From Massospora cicadina (lineage: Eukaryota; Entomophthoromycota; Entomophthoromycetes; Entomophthorales; Entomophthoraceae), in NCBI GenBank assembly GCA_022478985.1, contig JAKSZP010014536.1, forward strand, positions 124,001-188,000: a DNA stretch of 64,000 nt, in the 5' to 3' direction. The position numbers and the translations under genes were made by a program. This document shows, in pieces, positions 31,874-42,695 of the stretch (position 1 is its first letter; each line of letters opens with the position of its first letter). The notes below the pieces were generated by a model that was not told where the DNA came from, ran no database searches, and was given only the letters and a program-made list of their open reading frames with translations.

Positions 31874-33799
31874 TTTAAATTTATTTGAGGCACACCAACC
31901 AGGGGACAGACATTGCCGATAAAATGCAATAAACCTACACCACTGGGTGACAAACAAAAGAGACAAAACAAAACAAAAAACCCTCTCACCAGGCAGGTAG
32001 CGGAGACTGCTAGCCCACCATGGCAGAGGGGGAGGGAGGGTCAGGCAGTTCTTCTACAGGCTCAGAAAGTTGGGAAGAATCACAGTTGTTGTAGAAGCAG
32101 ATAAGCGCAGAGAGCCATGGCATTGGGGCATCAGCATGGTGGGGATGGATACAGGTGAAATATTGGTTACTTACCTCAAGATCAGCTTGGAAAACAGCCT
32201 CCATTAACTCTGCTACATGATACTCCACTTGGATGTGGGCATCTGGGAGTTGGGCCAAGCTGGCAAGCATTTGGTGGGTAGTTTTAGAGGCTGGGTTAAA
32301 TTCAGCTAGTCTTGCCACATGCATGACAGCAGTTTTGGCAACATCCAGCAATTTGGAGATTTCCTTCTGTGCCACTTTGGGGAAATCAGAGGGGAAGTCA
32401 ATTGTGCTCAGCCCTTTACTGAACTAAGCTGTTAATTGGGCCACTGCTTTGCAGAGCTGGCTGCAAAGGGGTGAGGCCACCGCTGCAATGGCAAGCTGGT
32501 GGTCACTTTGGTAGGGGGCAGCATTGGGTTTAGGAGCGTATCATTTGGGGGAGAGGGATTTGCCAAAATCCAAATTATAAAATTCATCCTAATCATAATC
32601 GATTGGGATTTCTTCACCAGTTTCAGCATCCTTATTCATGAGAATTCCACCTGTCTCATCAACCTCATCTAATAGCTCCCAAGGATTCTGGTTTATGTGG
32701 ATAGTGGATGAAGAATTTAGGAGGGTAGGATTTGATAGGGGCACTTGGATGCAAATGGTGGTCCAAGCCTGACTCTAATTGGGCAGTTGGTGCCCAGGGT
32801 GAGGATTGTGGCTGGAGGATTTGGAGGGGACTGACCCCACACTGAGTCAACATGTGAGAATGTTGGGCAGGAGGGGGCAACAAAATGCCCTATTCAGATG
32901 ATACTTAAATGGGTTCAGAAATTGAACTGAGGGAATTGGCATGGGGACAGGACCATTTAGTGTGGTCAAGAGCAAAACAAATGGGGCAAATCAGTTGACC
33001 ATGATAGACACAAGCCCAAAAGAAATGCTCAGGTGCTTCAGCGATGCAAGTATGCAGGGGGATTTGTTGTGTGATGGTAGGGTGGTGGGGAATAATAGTG
33101 GCAGTGGCATGAGGGCCTGCAAGGCGCTCCACGTCAGAAGGAATGGCAAAGACCAGGTTGGGCTGAGTGCCATAAGACAAAAGCCCAGTCATCAACTCCA
33201 TAAAGAACTTGGGGTGGGAGATGCAAAGGGAGGTTGGCAAATGACACCACTAGAGTGGTGTCATCAGGGAGACGAGTTTGGGTGGTGAGGATGGGGGTAT
33301 TTTTATAAATGAGTGGAGTCAATGCCACCGCTGCAGCATCTGCTTCCATTGGAAAGCCTATGTCAAAATAGCCCTTATAAGGGCAGAAATCAATGAAGCC
33401 AGCTGGCGCAAAGGCAGTGGTGGCAAGTTCAATAATTGCCTTGTTGGCATATGGGAATAAATACCAATAGTCAATATGGAGGCAATAACAGATGGTGGAT
33501 TTGGGTAGGGCAAGAGGATGGGGGCGAGTTGGGTGGATGCACGCAAGGTGAAGTGCTAAGTCCCATGGGGGGACAAATCAGCCAGTAGAGTTTGGTGGAC
33601 TATTTGAGCCCATCTGACTTTAATTCCCTGCCAGGCGAAAAACGCTGGGAGGTGGATCACCGCTGCCCCACACTGGAGCAGCAGGCGGTGGATCCACTGA
33701 CATCAAATGGGAAAAGGTCGTGGCCAGGTGGCAGTGGATAAAATTAAACTTTTATATAAATTCACTCAAAAGTAAGTTCAAGCAGAAAACAACTCCTAT
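31874..33799 (-). mobile_element. ORF1-only LINE-like element, copy B2 (1,926 bp)
   Basis: Perfect 13-bp target duplications aacttttactaaa lie at 31861-31873 and 33800-33812. Minus-strand layout: ~95-bp 5' UTR, a decayed ORF1 (33703-32010), and a ~135-bp 3' UTR ending gtcccctggttggtgtgcct then caaataaa, the tail shared with the 5.2-kb LINE and both SINEs. No endonuclease or reverse transcriptase. Same size and design as copies A and B1. Confidence 0.85.
32010..33703 (-). pseudogene. Decayed ORF1 protein of element B2
   Basis: Homologue of the ORF1 at 13056-14741. The ATG at 33703 (MSVDPPPAAPVWGS) matches the N-termini of the other copies. Pieces in different frames: 33134-33349 (TTLVVSFANLPLHLPPQVLY), 32905-33240 with the perfect zinc knuckle C-PI-C-FALD-H-TKWS-C (about 32940-32985), and 32010-32375, ending HHADAPMPWLSALI and SPSAMVG before the stop. 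Stops include TAA and TGA where copy A has sense codons. Role as for copy A: presumed RNA-binding protein of a non-autonomous element. Confidence 0.72.
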
Positions 33800-33812
33800 A
33801 ACTTTTACTAAA

Positions 33813-34990
33813 ATGTCAAACTTATACTATTAACTAACCTTAGAATTTATAATTTTTAAGCTAACTTCAGCACTTTAAGCTTTATTATATAACTTTAATT
33901 ATAATTTACTTAATGCTGCATGGCATGAGATGACAGACATAGGGAAAAGATAGTTATGCTTTAGATCATTATATCATCTGAGAAGTCAGACGCTCAGCCT
34001 TAGACTGTGAGACCTTAATGCAGATTTAAAGTGAAGCTGTATATTATCTGGCTAATATTGGTAAATGTTGTACTATGCACAAAAATAATACATTTGGATA
34101 TTCAATGAGATTGCTTGAGTATATCTCATGATGAAAAACCCTTATGAGTATTTATTTACTAACTTTGGAAAGTTATATTTTAAACTTGACACTGACCTCT
34201 AAGGTTATGTTTCTATGGTTCACCAAACTAGAACCTTTTATAATATTAGTATAGTACTTTGTAGCTTTGCTTACCAGGCATAGGCCTATGTCATATATAG
34301 TTATTTATTTTCTAAAGAAGGCATCAAATTACAATATTCTTCATTTGCAAGATTGATATTATCAGGAATTCTAATGTTAATCAGATATGGAGCAGCCAAA
34401 ATGGCAGTTTATTTTCAGAAAATAAGGTTCAACCCTCACAACCAATAAAATTTGCAGTTTAAAGTTGATCCCTTTTATAGGTTCCTATCATTTCTTCCAA
34501 TATGTGATCAGAAGAAAATTAAAGAAGGCTATTTTATTATAAGTGGACCATAACGCCCTAACTATCAATAAAATTAAAATCCATAAAAAGCAATCTTTTA
34601 CAAAGAGCTTAGTTAATTTATAACCATACCAATTTAGGCTTACACCTACCTTGACATAGCATAGAAGATGATTAATTTGTAAATGATCATTATCCATCTT
34701 TGTTACTAGTGAACCCATTTCAATGCAGCTTTTAATGACGTTGGGTCATCAATAGTATAAGGTTTAAATAGATTAAAGTAAAGTTATTTTGATAATATCA
34801 TACTAGACATAAGCTTTAAGAGAATCTTAAGTTTCATCTCAGATTTAGGTTGATCAACTGGGGATATAATTAATGCATCAACAGCAAAGAAGCCTGTTTC
34901 TATTATAATAAAACTGTTACGCTTCACAACCTGAACTGCCACATATGCACTTTGATGCACTTGTATGATTACTTAGACTTCTAAGAAAAC
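33813..34990. other. AT-rich DNA without a recognisable gene
   Basis: Only short AT-driven frames. No repeat or RNA gene recognised. Confidence 0.5.
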
Positions 34991-35321
34991 TCATTATATA
35001 ATCAACTTCAGTCTGTCATGGACCCAGCTGATAAAGATTACACTGGGATCCCAATCCAGGTGTGTAAGCACCCAGTGGAGAGCCCAGAATGCCATGGGCA
35101 CCATGGTCCAAATGACTTAAATGAGCGGGTTATAGTAGGAACGTGAGGAAAGCAAAAGTTCAACAACATACCAAAGGACCCCAAAGCAAACCAAATGGTT
35201 GTGATGGGGGCAACCACAAGTCTTGCAGGGGCAACCCCCAAGGGTGAGGGAGGTAGGGAGGATGACAACTCCTCTGGGGTTTGCAGTTGCTGGCCTTTGG
35301 TTTTAAAAGATAACATCACAG
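34991..35321 (-). pseudogene. Unassigned decayed coding sequence left of element 3
   Basis: A GC-richer minus-strand frame (with 'PEELSSSLPPSPLGVAPARL' and 'TIWFALGSFGMLL') stops at the 5' LTR of element 3. A related 'WFALGP' frame occurs at 52996-53226 on the same strand, with similar DNA around it (ccccaaagcaaaccaaa / tcccaaggcaaaccaaaa). It may be an older transposon into which element 3 inserted. I cannot name the protein. Confidence 0.35.
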
Positions 35322-36181
35322 TGTCATGGCTTGAAAATGACATAATCATGGGGACAAATATCAAGGACAAAGCTGCATGTCAGGAGGTCAAGAAGGTGAA
35401 GTTGTCAGGCCTCCATGACCTCAATCATACCTTGGATCAACTCTGGGTGAAGGCAAGGTACGCCCAGGTTGGTCCTAGGGATGCAAGAGAAGTTTGGCCC
35501 TGTATAACAGCAGGTGCGTTAAAACAAACCAGCTTTGCATTAAATAAAAACAGTTCACTTCAGTTTATTGGTGAACAGGGTCTTGAAACCCACTTGGCTT
35601 TTAAAATTTCCAGCTTGAGACAGCCTCTTCTACAATCAATAACCCAAGTTCAGTCAATTACCAAGTATAGTTTACTGCCTGATGGAAGCATGCGCTTATG
35701 ATGCACCTTAGCTTAGACCCACTTCCATTGATTGATTGTTTCCCCAAATTCTCCTAAATACTTTTCCTTAAGATCAATCTCTCTCATTAATTGACTTCCC
35801 TAATAATAAAACCCTTCGCTAGTACACCTTTTTTAATATATGTTATCATGGACAAACCTGTACACAAACCTCTTTGAGGAGGTCTTGAACAACATTAACC
35901 ATTTAATTTTAACAACTGTAAATCTATCCGCCCATACACTGTTGGGCTTCCCAGGTTCTTTCTAACCTGGGTCACATATACACTCCCACTCTGAGCACCG
36001 CGTGGTTCTATCTTGGTGTTTCTCTCTACTGAAAACCATCCTTGAACTAAGTCATCACAGCTATAGCACCCTCTGCGGAGCTCTAGTAACTTTAATACTG
36101 TCAACTAGTTCCTTGGTGTTGGCCCTGTGCACCATGCACTACCACGCTTGGAACAGGAGAGTTATAGACACTCTTCTTACA
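35322..36181 (+). repeat. 5' LTR of element 3
   Basis: Starts tgtcatggct and ends ttcttaca; collinear with 49098-49955 (shared 'gtacgcccaggttggtccta', 'accatgcactaccacgcttg'). Within it a frame homologous to the downstream ORF of the 3' LTR runs open to 35701, where TGA interrupts it. The ATG that opens this frame at the 3' LTR is missing here because the base before TG is G rather than A. Confidence 0.8.
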
Positions 36182-36778
36182 TTAGTCAACCAGCCCTTTT
36201 ATTTTACATGCACAAACTTTTTCCATGTGGGACTTTCTCAAAGAGCAAACAGTGTGTGCCAGATGTTGGCCATGGCCACAGTGGGGCTCACTACTGTTTA
36301 CTCTTTTTCCCAAAGGTTGGAGCATCTAAGCATTATTTTTGCTACCTCCAACTGAAAAGTAACCATCCTTCTTGCTTGTACCCAGTGGATACAGATGCTC
36401 ACAGTCTGAGAGTTGAGATTCCCTGACTTCCCACCAAAAATAATAAAATTAATTCAAATAAATGGGGTTTTCTTTGGCACCACGTTTGGATGGTGCAGGC
36501 GGTATCCTCAAAGGTGGGCCTGGGGTGATGGCCTTGGATAACGTCAGAAAACCCATTACTAAAATGGAAATAGGGTCATTCACAACTAAAAACGTGTTTT
36601 ATAACGGTGATGCCATATATACAACCAAACCATATTTATTCTCTTATGGCTCAGATATAGAATCTATTTCTATGTATCTAATTACCCCAGAAACCCACGC
36701 TTAACTACCACAATGATTCATGGAACCCAGAAGGTGGAGAAGGAGTTACAATTTCAATATAAAAACGTTTATGCAGTT
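36182..36778 (+). pseudogene. 5' internal region of element 3 (possible gag remnant)
   Basis: An 80-codon open frame at 36462-36704 (MGFSLAPRLDGAGGILKGG...) and a following stretch 'TQKVEKELQFQYKNVYA' that continues in frame into 45446 (VEYMVGYVASVVRV) across the element-2 insertion. Position is that of gag, but I cannot recognise a gag motif or a zinc knuckle. About 800 bp in total, short for a complete gag. Confidence 0.4.
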
Positions 36779-37904
36779 TGTTGGGATTTTTGCCCATATT
36801 CCCAGCTAACTAGATTACCAGGGATCACTAGGGGATAATTTCCTGAAGCTAAGTAAATTGGATATCAGTTGATCCTGATTTTAGGGTAACAATGTTTGAG
36901 GGATTTTAGGTTATTTGTCTGGGTCAAATCCATTGGGGATTGATCTGGATGAATGCTTAAGATCTTGTTGGGCAGAGTTGCCAACGAAATAGGGGCATTT
37001 GATAGTTGATTGATAATTAATCATCAGGTGTACCAATTGGGATTGGTTGGGTTTCATTACAAATGATTGGGAATTTAAGGATCAAGTTGTGCGGTGAGTG
37101 ATGCCACCTGTAACTATTGAATCAATCAGTTGGTTAATTGCCTGCCTTAATGGATAACAAGTCCCATTACATAAGCAGGTCACTTGCCAAATATGGTTGG
37201 TTCACTGGGATCGAGAGGAAAATGTTAGGGAAACGTTTTCTAACTCCTCTCATTTTAGGTCTTGAGGATATCTAATGATGGAATCATAGCAAGGATGAGG
37301 AAGACCATCTCTGATGAGATGAGGATGGGTAATTCAATGGCAACGGCTGCCATTTCATTGAGGAGGTGCCACAAAGTGTTGGGCACCAAATTCCCACTAT
37401 AAATTCCCTTAACAAAAAACACTAATAAAAACACTTATTACCAGAGTATTATCCTAATATACTTTATCAGAATCCATTTTGAGTTCTATTCTTTCTCAAG
37501 GAAATTATTGCGGTGTTCTATAATTGGGAGACTCTTTAGGATAAAGAGTAAGTATCTGATTTGGAGATCCAGAGAAAAGAAGCTGAATCAAATCAGGGAT
37601 TGCTGCTGACTGTGTGTCACTGAGAGAAACCGTAAATGACGATCTGAGTGTGGAATGAGTTAGGTGGTACCAGGGAATGAATCCCTACTAAGGACATCAT
37701 AAGTATTTTGAGATTAAATACTGGCCAAACGTTGGGCCTAATTCTAGCACTTTATTTAACTATGGATAATTTTCTTTATACTATTATCAACAATTATATT
37801 TTACTATCAAACAATGCAGAGAATTTCACAATGACAAAACTGTGCAGTTATATAAATTTAGGGTTATTAGCTGAGAATAATCAAGAACCCTATAAATTTT
37901 AACA
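36779..37904 (+). repeat. 5' LTR of element 2
   Basis: Starts tgttgggatt, ends ttttaaca; collinear with 44324-45443 with mostly transition differences. Confidence 0.88.
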
Positions 37905-37905
37905 A

Positions 37906-37920
37906 TTGGTGCAAACTACA
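37906..37920 (+). promoter_or_regulatory. Putative tRNA primer-binding site of element 2
   Basis: ttggtgcaaactacag begins two bases after the 5' LTR; TGG followed by a tRNA-like complement is the expected form. Primer tRNA not identified. Confidence 0.45.
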
Positions 37921-37953
37921 GGGGTGTAGTTGAGTAGAAGATACTAGAACGTG

Positions 37954-39240
37954 ATGTCATATAAGGACAAAATAAGAAAATTCTGGATGGAGTTGGCAAC
38001 CATTAACCAGAACGCCCTGAACTTGGCGGATCATTGAGAATTTGCTGCCTTGGAGGAGAGAGTTGCAAGATTGAGGGAGGGGTTGATAATGTTGCAAGTT
38101 TCAGAAATGAGTTACTTGGAAAAGTAATTTCATTGAAAGAAAAAAGAAGAGGATTTAATTCAAGAAGTCTTATTTCTGAAAATGGAGCATGAAGCAGATC
38201 ACATTCATTTAAAAGCATTTAGTGCAGATATTAAGTGGCTGATTAAGCAGGTTGAGGAGTTGATGACTCACAAATGCAAATTTGAGCCATATGCGGTGAC
38301 TGACACCAAAGAAAGAATTCCCTAGACTTTAGTTGAAAAGATGACTACCCCAAGAAACATGCCACCCACTTTTACAGTTATTTTGGAAATGATGCCCAAA
38401 ATTACTCCCCAAGTGAGCTGAGTTGCTGAACCAAGAGAGGTGGCTAGAGAAACCTCAGAGGAATTCAAAGCAATACCAAAATTGCTGACTTTCTATTGGG
38501 ATAACGCCCCTGCATTTTTCTGATTGTTTAATATGACAATGCACGGATATGGTGATTGTCAAAAAGCATTAACAGTGATGAATTGTATAGATACCAACTG
38601 TCAAAACCTAATGTTGCCCCATCAGGAGGGGGATAGCTGGTCATATGCAGAGGCCAAAGCAGCCATTATGAAGAAATTTAGAAGCCTGACACGCATGTCA
38701 AAGCGCAAACAAGAGTTTATGGGTATTCAATTCATAAAAAATGAATCCTTATCAAGCTTCACTGATTGTTTCTACCAGGAATCACAAATCTTAGTTAAAG
38801 CAAAAAGGCTGGATGATTCTGATGCCCAAATTGCACTACAAGCGGCCCTTTGGCCCTACTGTAATTTGCATCAAATGATGTCTTCCATGTTCATGATGGA
38901 AATCACCACCTCTCAGATGGTGGACAATTTGAAAAGCTTGGGAGCTACCTTCAATGCCCTAAATAGAAGATTCAAATTAAATCCAGTACAAAATTCAAAT
39001 CCCATGAAGGGGAGCGAGGGTGCTAAGGAAATGAATAACTGAACTGTGCCAAGGAATGAGCTCAAAGAATTTAAACAGATCAATAAGAAGGAGAAAGTCT
39101 GTTACCAGTGCAGAGGAAAAGGATACCTTGTTGTGCACTGCAAGAAACCAAAGATTAAATTAATGTGGTCCAAGAAAAAGAGTCTGCACCCTCAAAGGAG
39201 TCAGGAAAAGGACCCACGGCCTAGATGGGGAACAGTATAG
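37954..39240 (+). pseudogene. gag of element 2 (one frame, six stops)
   Basis: Capsid/nucleocapsid protein. The ATG at 37954 (MSYKDKIRKFW) and the rest stay in a single frame for ~428 codons with about six premature stops, so few indels have accumulated. An N-terminal coiled-coil-like stretch (heptads with 'LEERVARLREGL') precedes a retrotransposon capsid domain (38524-39042: 'WSYAEAKAAIMKKFRSL', 'ESLSSFTDCFYQE'). The zinc knuckle at about 39095-39150 reads C-YQ-C-RGKG-Y-LVVH-C; the histidine has become Tyr by a CAC-to-TAC change. Pol follows in the +1 frame. Confidence 0.8.
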
Positions 39241-39241
39241 A

Positions 39242-42200
39242 GCTTCAGAAAAATTTATTCCTCCCAATATTATGCACAATGAAATTGACATCAGTGATCT
39301 GTTTGTGGATAAAGACTTGCAGGATCAGCTGTATCAAGTAGTCTATTTCGACGTGAATGTGGTAATAAGATCTGAGGTGAAGGGGATTGACCCTGAGATA
39401 ATTAAAGAAGTTGCTCGGCCATATGCCTGACAACTTGCAGACAAGATTCAAGCCGCAGATAATTTTGAAGAATTGACTGAAGTTCAATTAGATGAGGCAA
39501 ACCTGTCAATCCCCCTTAGCACAATCAAGGAATCATTCCCTGATTTATTGGCACAAATAATTCACACCCTCAATGAAATGGGATTACCAGCTGAGGTAAC
39601 TGAGAATATCAACCTATTGGTTGATCAAGGGCAAATCGCTGATATGATGGAAGGACAGCAAGAGGAGGTGTTCAAATTGTTTGACAAGTATTGGGAAGTA
39701 TTCACCCATGACAATCACAATTTGGGATGTGCGAGAGATGTGATCTATAAGGTTGAAACTGGGGAAAATTTTCCAATCAGGATGAGACCAATTTGACAGT
39801 TGAAGGCAGCCAAAATGGTAGTGGAAGAAGAAACCAGCAAACTATTGAAGCATGGGCTTCTATTTCCATTGTCAAGTCCTTGGGCGAGTCCAATTCTTAT
39901 TGTGAAGAAGAAGGATGGCTCTAATCAGGTGGTAATCAATTATTGGAAGTTGAACAAGATTGTGAAGAAGGATTTGTACCCACTACCAAGAATTGATGAT
40001 GCGCTAGATCAATTGGGAGAAGCGAAGTATTTATCTGCAATGGATCTAATAGTGGGATATTGGCAAATTGATTTTCCAAAAGAAGACCAAGAAAAATGTG
40101 TGATTATCACTGTGCAGGGGCTTTATTAACTGAAGAGAATGTCCCAGGGTCTGTTCAATGCACCTGCGACATTCCAGAGGACCATGGATGCAATACTAAA
40201 TGACTTGAAGTTGTCATGAGTCTTGGTGTACTTAGACAATATAAAAGTGTTCAGTAGGACTTTTACTGACCATTTGCACAACTTGGAGGAAGTGTTTAAG
40301 AGACTATCTGTGGCCAACCTGAAGATTAAGCCGAGGAAGTCTCATTTCTTCAAGAAAGAGTTGGAATACCTGGGATTTTTTATCAACTATAGTGGACTGC
40401 AGCTGCAAGCCCAGAGGATCAAAGCTATAACATGAATGGCTGTGCTGAAAAGTGTCCGAGATTTCCAAGTGTTCCTTGGAATGGTCAGATACTATAGAAG
40501 ATTTATTTGGGGTTTAGCAAGGATCGCTGAGCCCCTCTTCCATTTGTTGAAGGATCTGAAGAAAGGATCCATTTGGAATGAAGAATCCCAGAAATCCTTC
40601 AATGAGTTACTCCAGTACTTAATAGATTCTTCAATTTTTGGAGTATCTGAATTTAGATCAAGAATTCATTATATAAACCAATGCTTTATTGTTGGTGATT
40701 GGCGCCATATTGAGCCAGGTAGATGAAATTGGGGATGAACATCCAGTGGTGTATGTGAGCCAGACACTCTCAGCCACTGATAGGAATTAAACTGTAACTG
40801 AGCATGAATTCCTTGCATTCATTTATGCCTGTAAACAGTTTTGGGTATACATCCATGGAATGCACTTCAAAGTGGTGACAGACCACTCATCGTTGCATTG
40901 GCTGCACAATTTACAAGAACTGGAAGGACGACTGGCTCAATGGGCACTAAAGCTACAGGCTTATGATTATGAGATAGTCCACCGAGTGGGGTCTTCTCAT
41001 TAGAATGTGGATGGATTATTGTGGTTACCAAAAGTCCAGGTGGTATACCAGCAGGCAGATGAGCTATTTCAAAGAATGGTCGCTGGAGAAATTTGGAACA
41101 GCCCCAAGAAATCCAAGGTGTGCTTCAAAAAGTGATGGAAAACACCAAGACCATGGATTGACAAGTTTTCAAGATGATCAATGGGAGGTGATTACTATTC
41201 CCAAAGCCATCGGAATGAGCAGCTATCATTCAAGCTGCTAATAAGGTTGTTGGGCATGGAGGCTTGAGAAAAATGACCAAACATATTCACCAGTACTACT
41301 ACTGGGAGTCTATCAACTACAATGTCGCAGATTATCTGGCTTGCTGTGTGGAGTGCCAGTTGCACAAGCCACATAAGAATACAACTGGATACCAACTGGC
41401 CCACCCTGGATTATCTTGGAATACAGTGTCCATTGACGTGATGGGACCACTGACAATGAGCACAGAGGGAGTCAAGTACATAATAGTTGCATTTGATCAT
41501 CTGACAAGCTGGGTCATGATGAAGGCCCTGGCGAAAGTAGACACTACCAGTAATGTGAAGTTCATCCTAGATCAAGTAGTATACTGACATGGATGCCCGC
41601 AGATCCTGCTGAGCAATAATGGGACGAATTTCACGTCTCATGTGATCACACAATTAAATGAAATAATGGGGATATGAGGAATCATATCTGTACCCTACCA
41701 GCTGGAGACAAACAGACTGGTAGAACAAATCAATGGGACGCTGGCAGTGACACTGAGGAAGCAGGTTTCAGGAAGAACTTCCACATTGGGACGTACCTGA
41801 GTTTGGTGACGTCCACCTACATTATCAGTCATCATATGGTGATGGGAAAAACACCATTTGAGTTGCTATATGGAAGGAAGAACGCGTTACCACTGATTTT
41901 ATATTTGGTGGTGAAACCAGCATTGGGGATGAGTGCCAAGCAGTACCTGAACCAATTGACAAATATACTGATAGAAATGCAATCACAAGAATTTGATACA
42001 ACTTTGAAGAAAAAGATTCAAGTGAAAATGATGGATGATATGAACTGACTGGCCTTAGCAGAATACCAAATAGGTGAAAGAGTTGCCTATTGCGATACAC
42101 ATGGTTTTGGGAGAAGAAACAAGTTGGATGCATTGTGGTCAGGTCCATTCAAGATTGTCACCAAGATGGCGATGGATGCCTACTCCATCAAGAACCTCTT

Positions 42201-42293
42201 GGATGGAAGGATAGTAAATAGAGTCCATGCTAAGTTTCTAGAGCAATGGGTCAATAAAAAAATAATAGAAAAAGAGTTCCCAAAGTACCTCTG
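39242..42293 (+). pseudogene. pol of element 2 (RT-RH-IN, no visible protease)
   Basis: One frame covers 39242-40726 with about five stops. RT: 'FPLSSPWASPILIVKKKDGS' (39850-39920), 'LYPLPRIDDALDQLG', and YLDN (40225) where YLDD is expected, so a catalytic Asp is Asn. RNase H follows with a frame change ('VVTDHSSLHWL' about 40875). Integrase (41264-42048): zinc-binding 'CCVECQ', core 'SIDVMGPL', then 'LSNNGTNF' with the second catalytic Asp as Asn, and 'LVEQINGTLA' keeping the Glu. A GPY/F-type end (WSGPFKIV, 'NRVHAKFLEQW') closes near 42240-42293. No D(S/T)G protease motif lies between the gag knuckle and RT. Confidence 0.82.
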
Positions 42294-42695
42294 AACCATT
42301 AAGTTGGTTATGTCCTAATAATTTGGTTAAGTCCAAAAAAGGGCCGCTGAACCAAACTAGATGGTAAGTTTTTAAAAAGTAAGACCTCTGAACCATAGAA
42401 AACTGGTAGGTCTAAAGTATACCTAGGAACCAGTTTGGGGGAATAAAATAAAAAGATGGACCGCTGAACCAAAAAAGGAAGAAAAAGAATAAAAGATTGA
42501 TAAAAATATTGGAAAAAAAGATTATTTAAAAACGCATAAAAAATGATATCTTTATATTTTTATTTTATTTATTGGTTATTCTCAAACAGGGATGATTCCA
42601 CCTATGTCACCTCTTGGGGGGAGGGAGATGAATTGCAGTAGGAGTAAACAACCCATCAAAATATATGTGAAATTGGACGCTAGCAAGGGCTAGAC

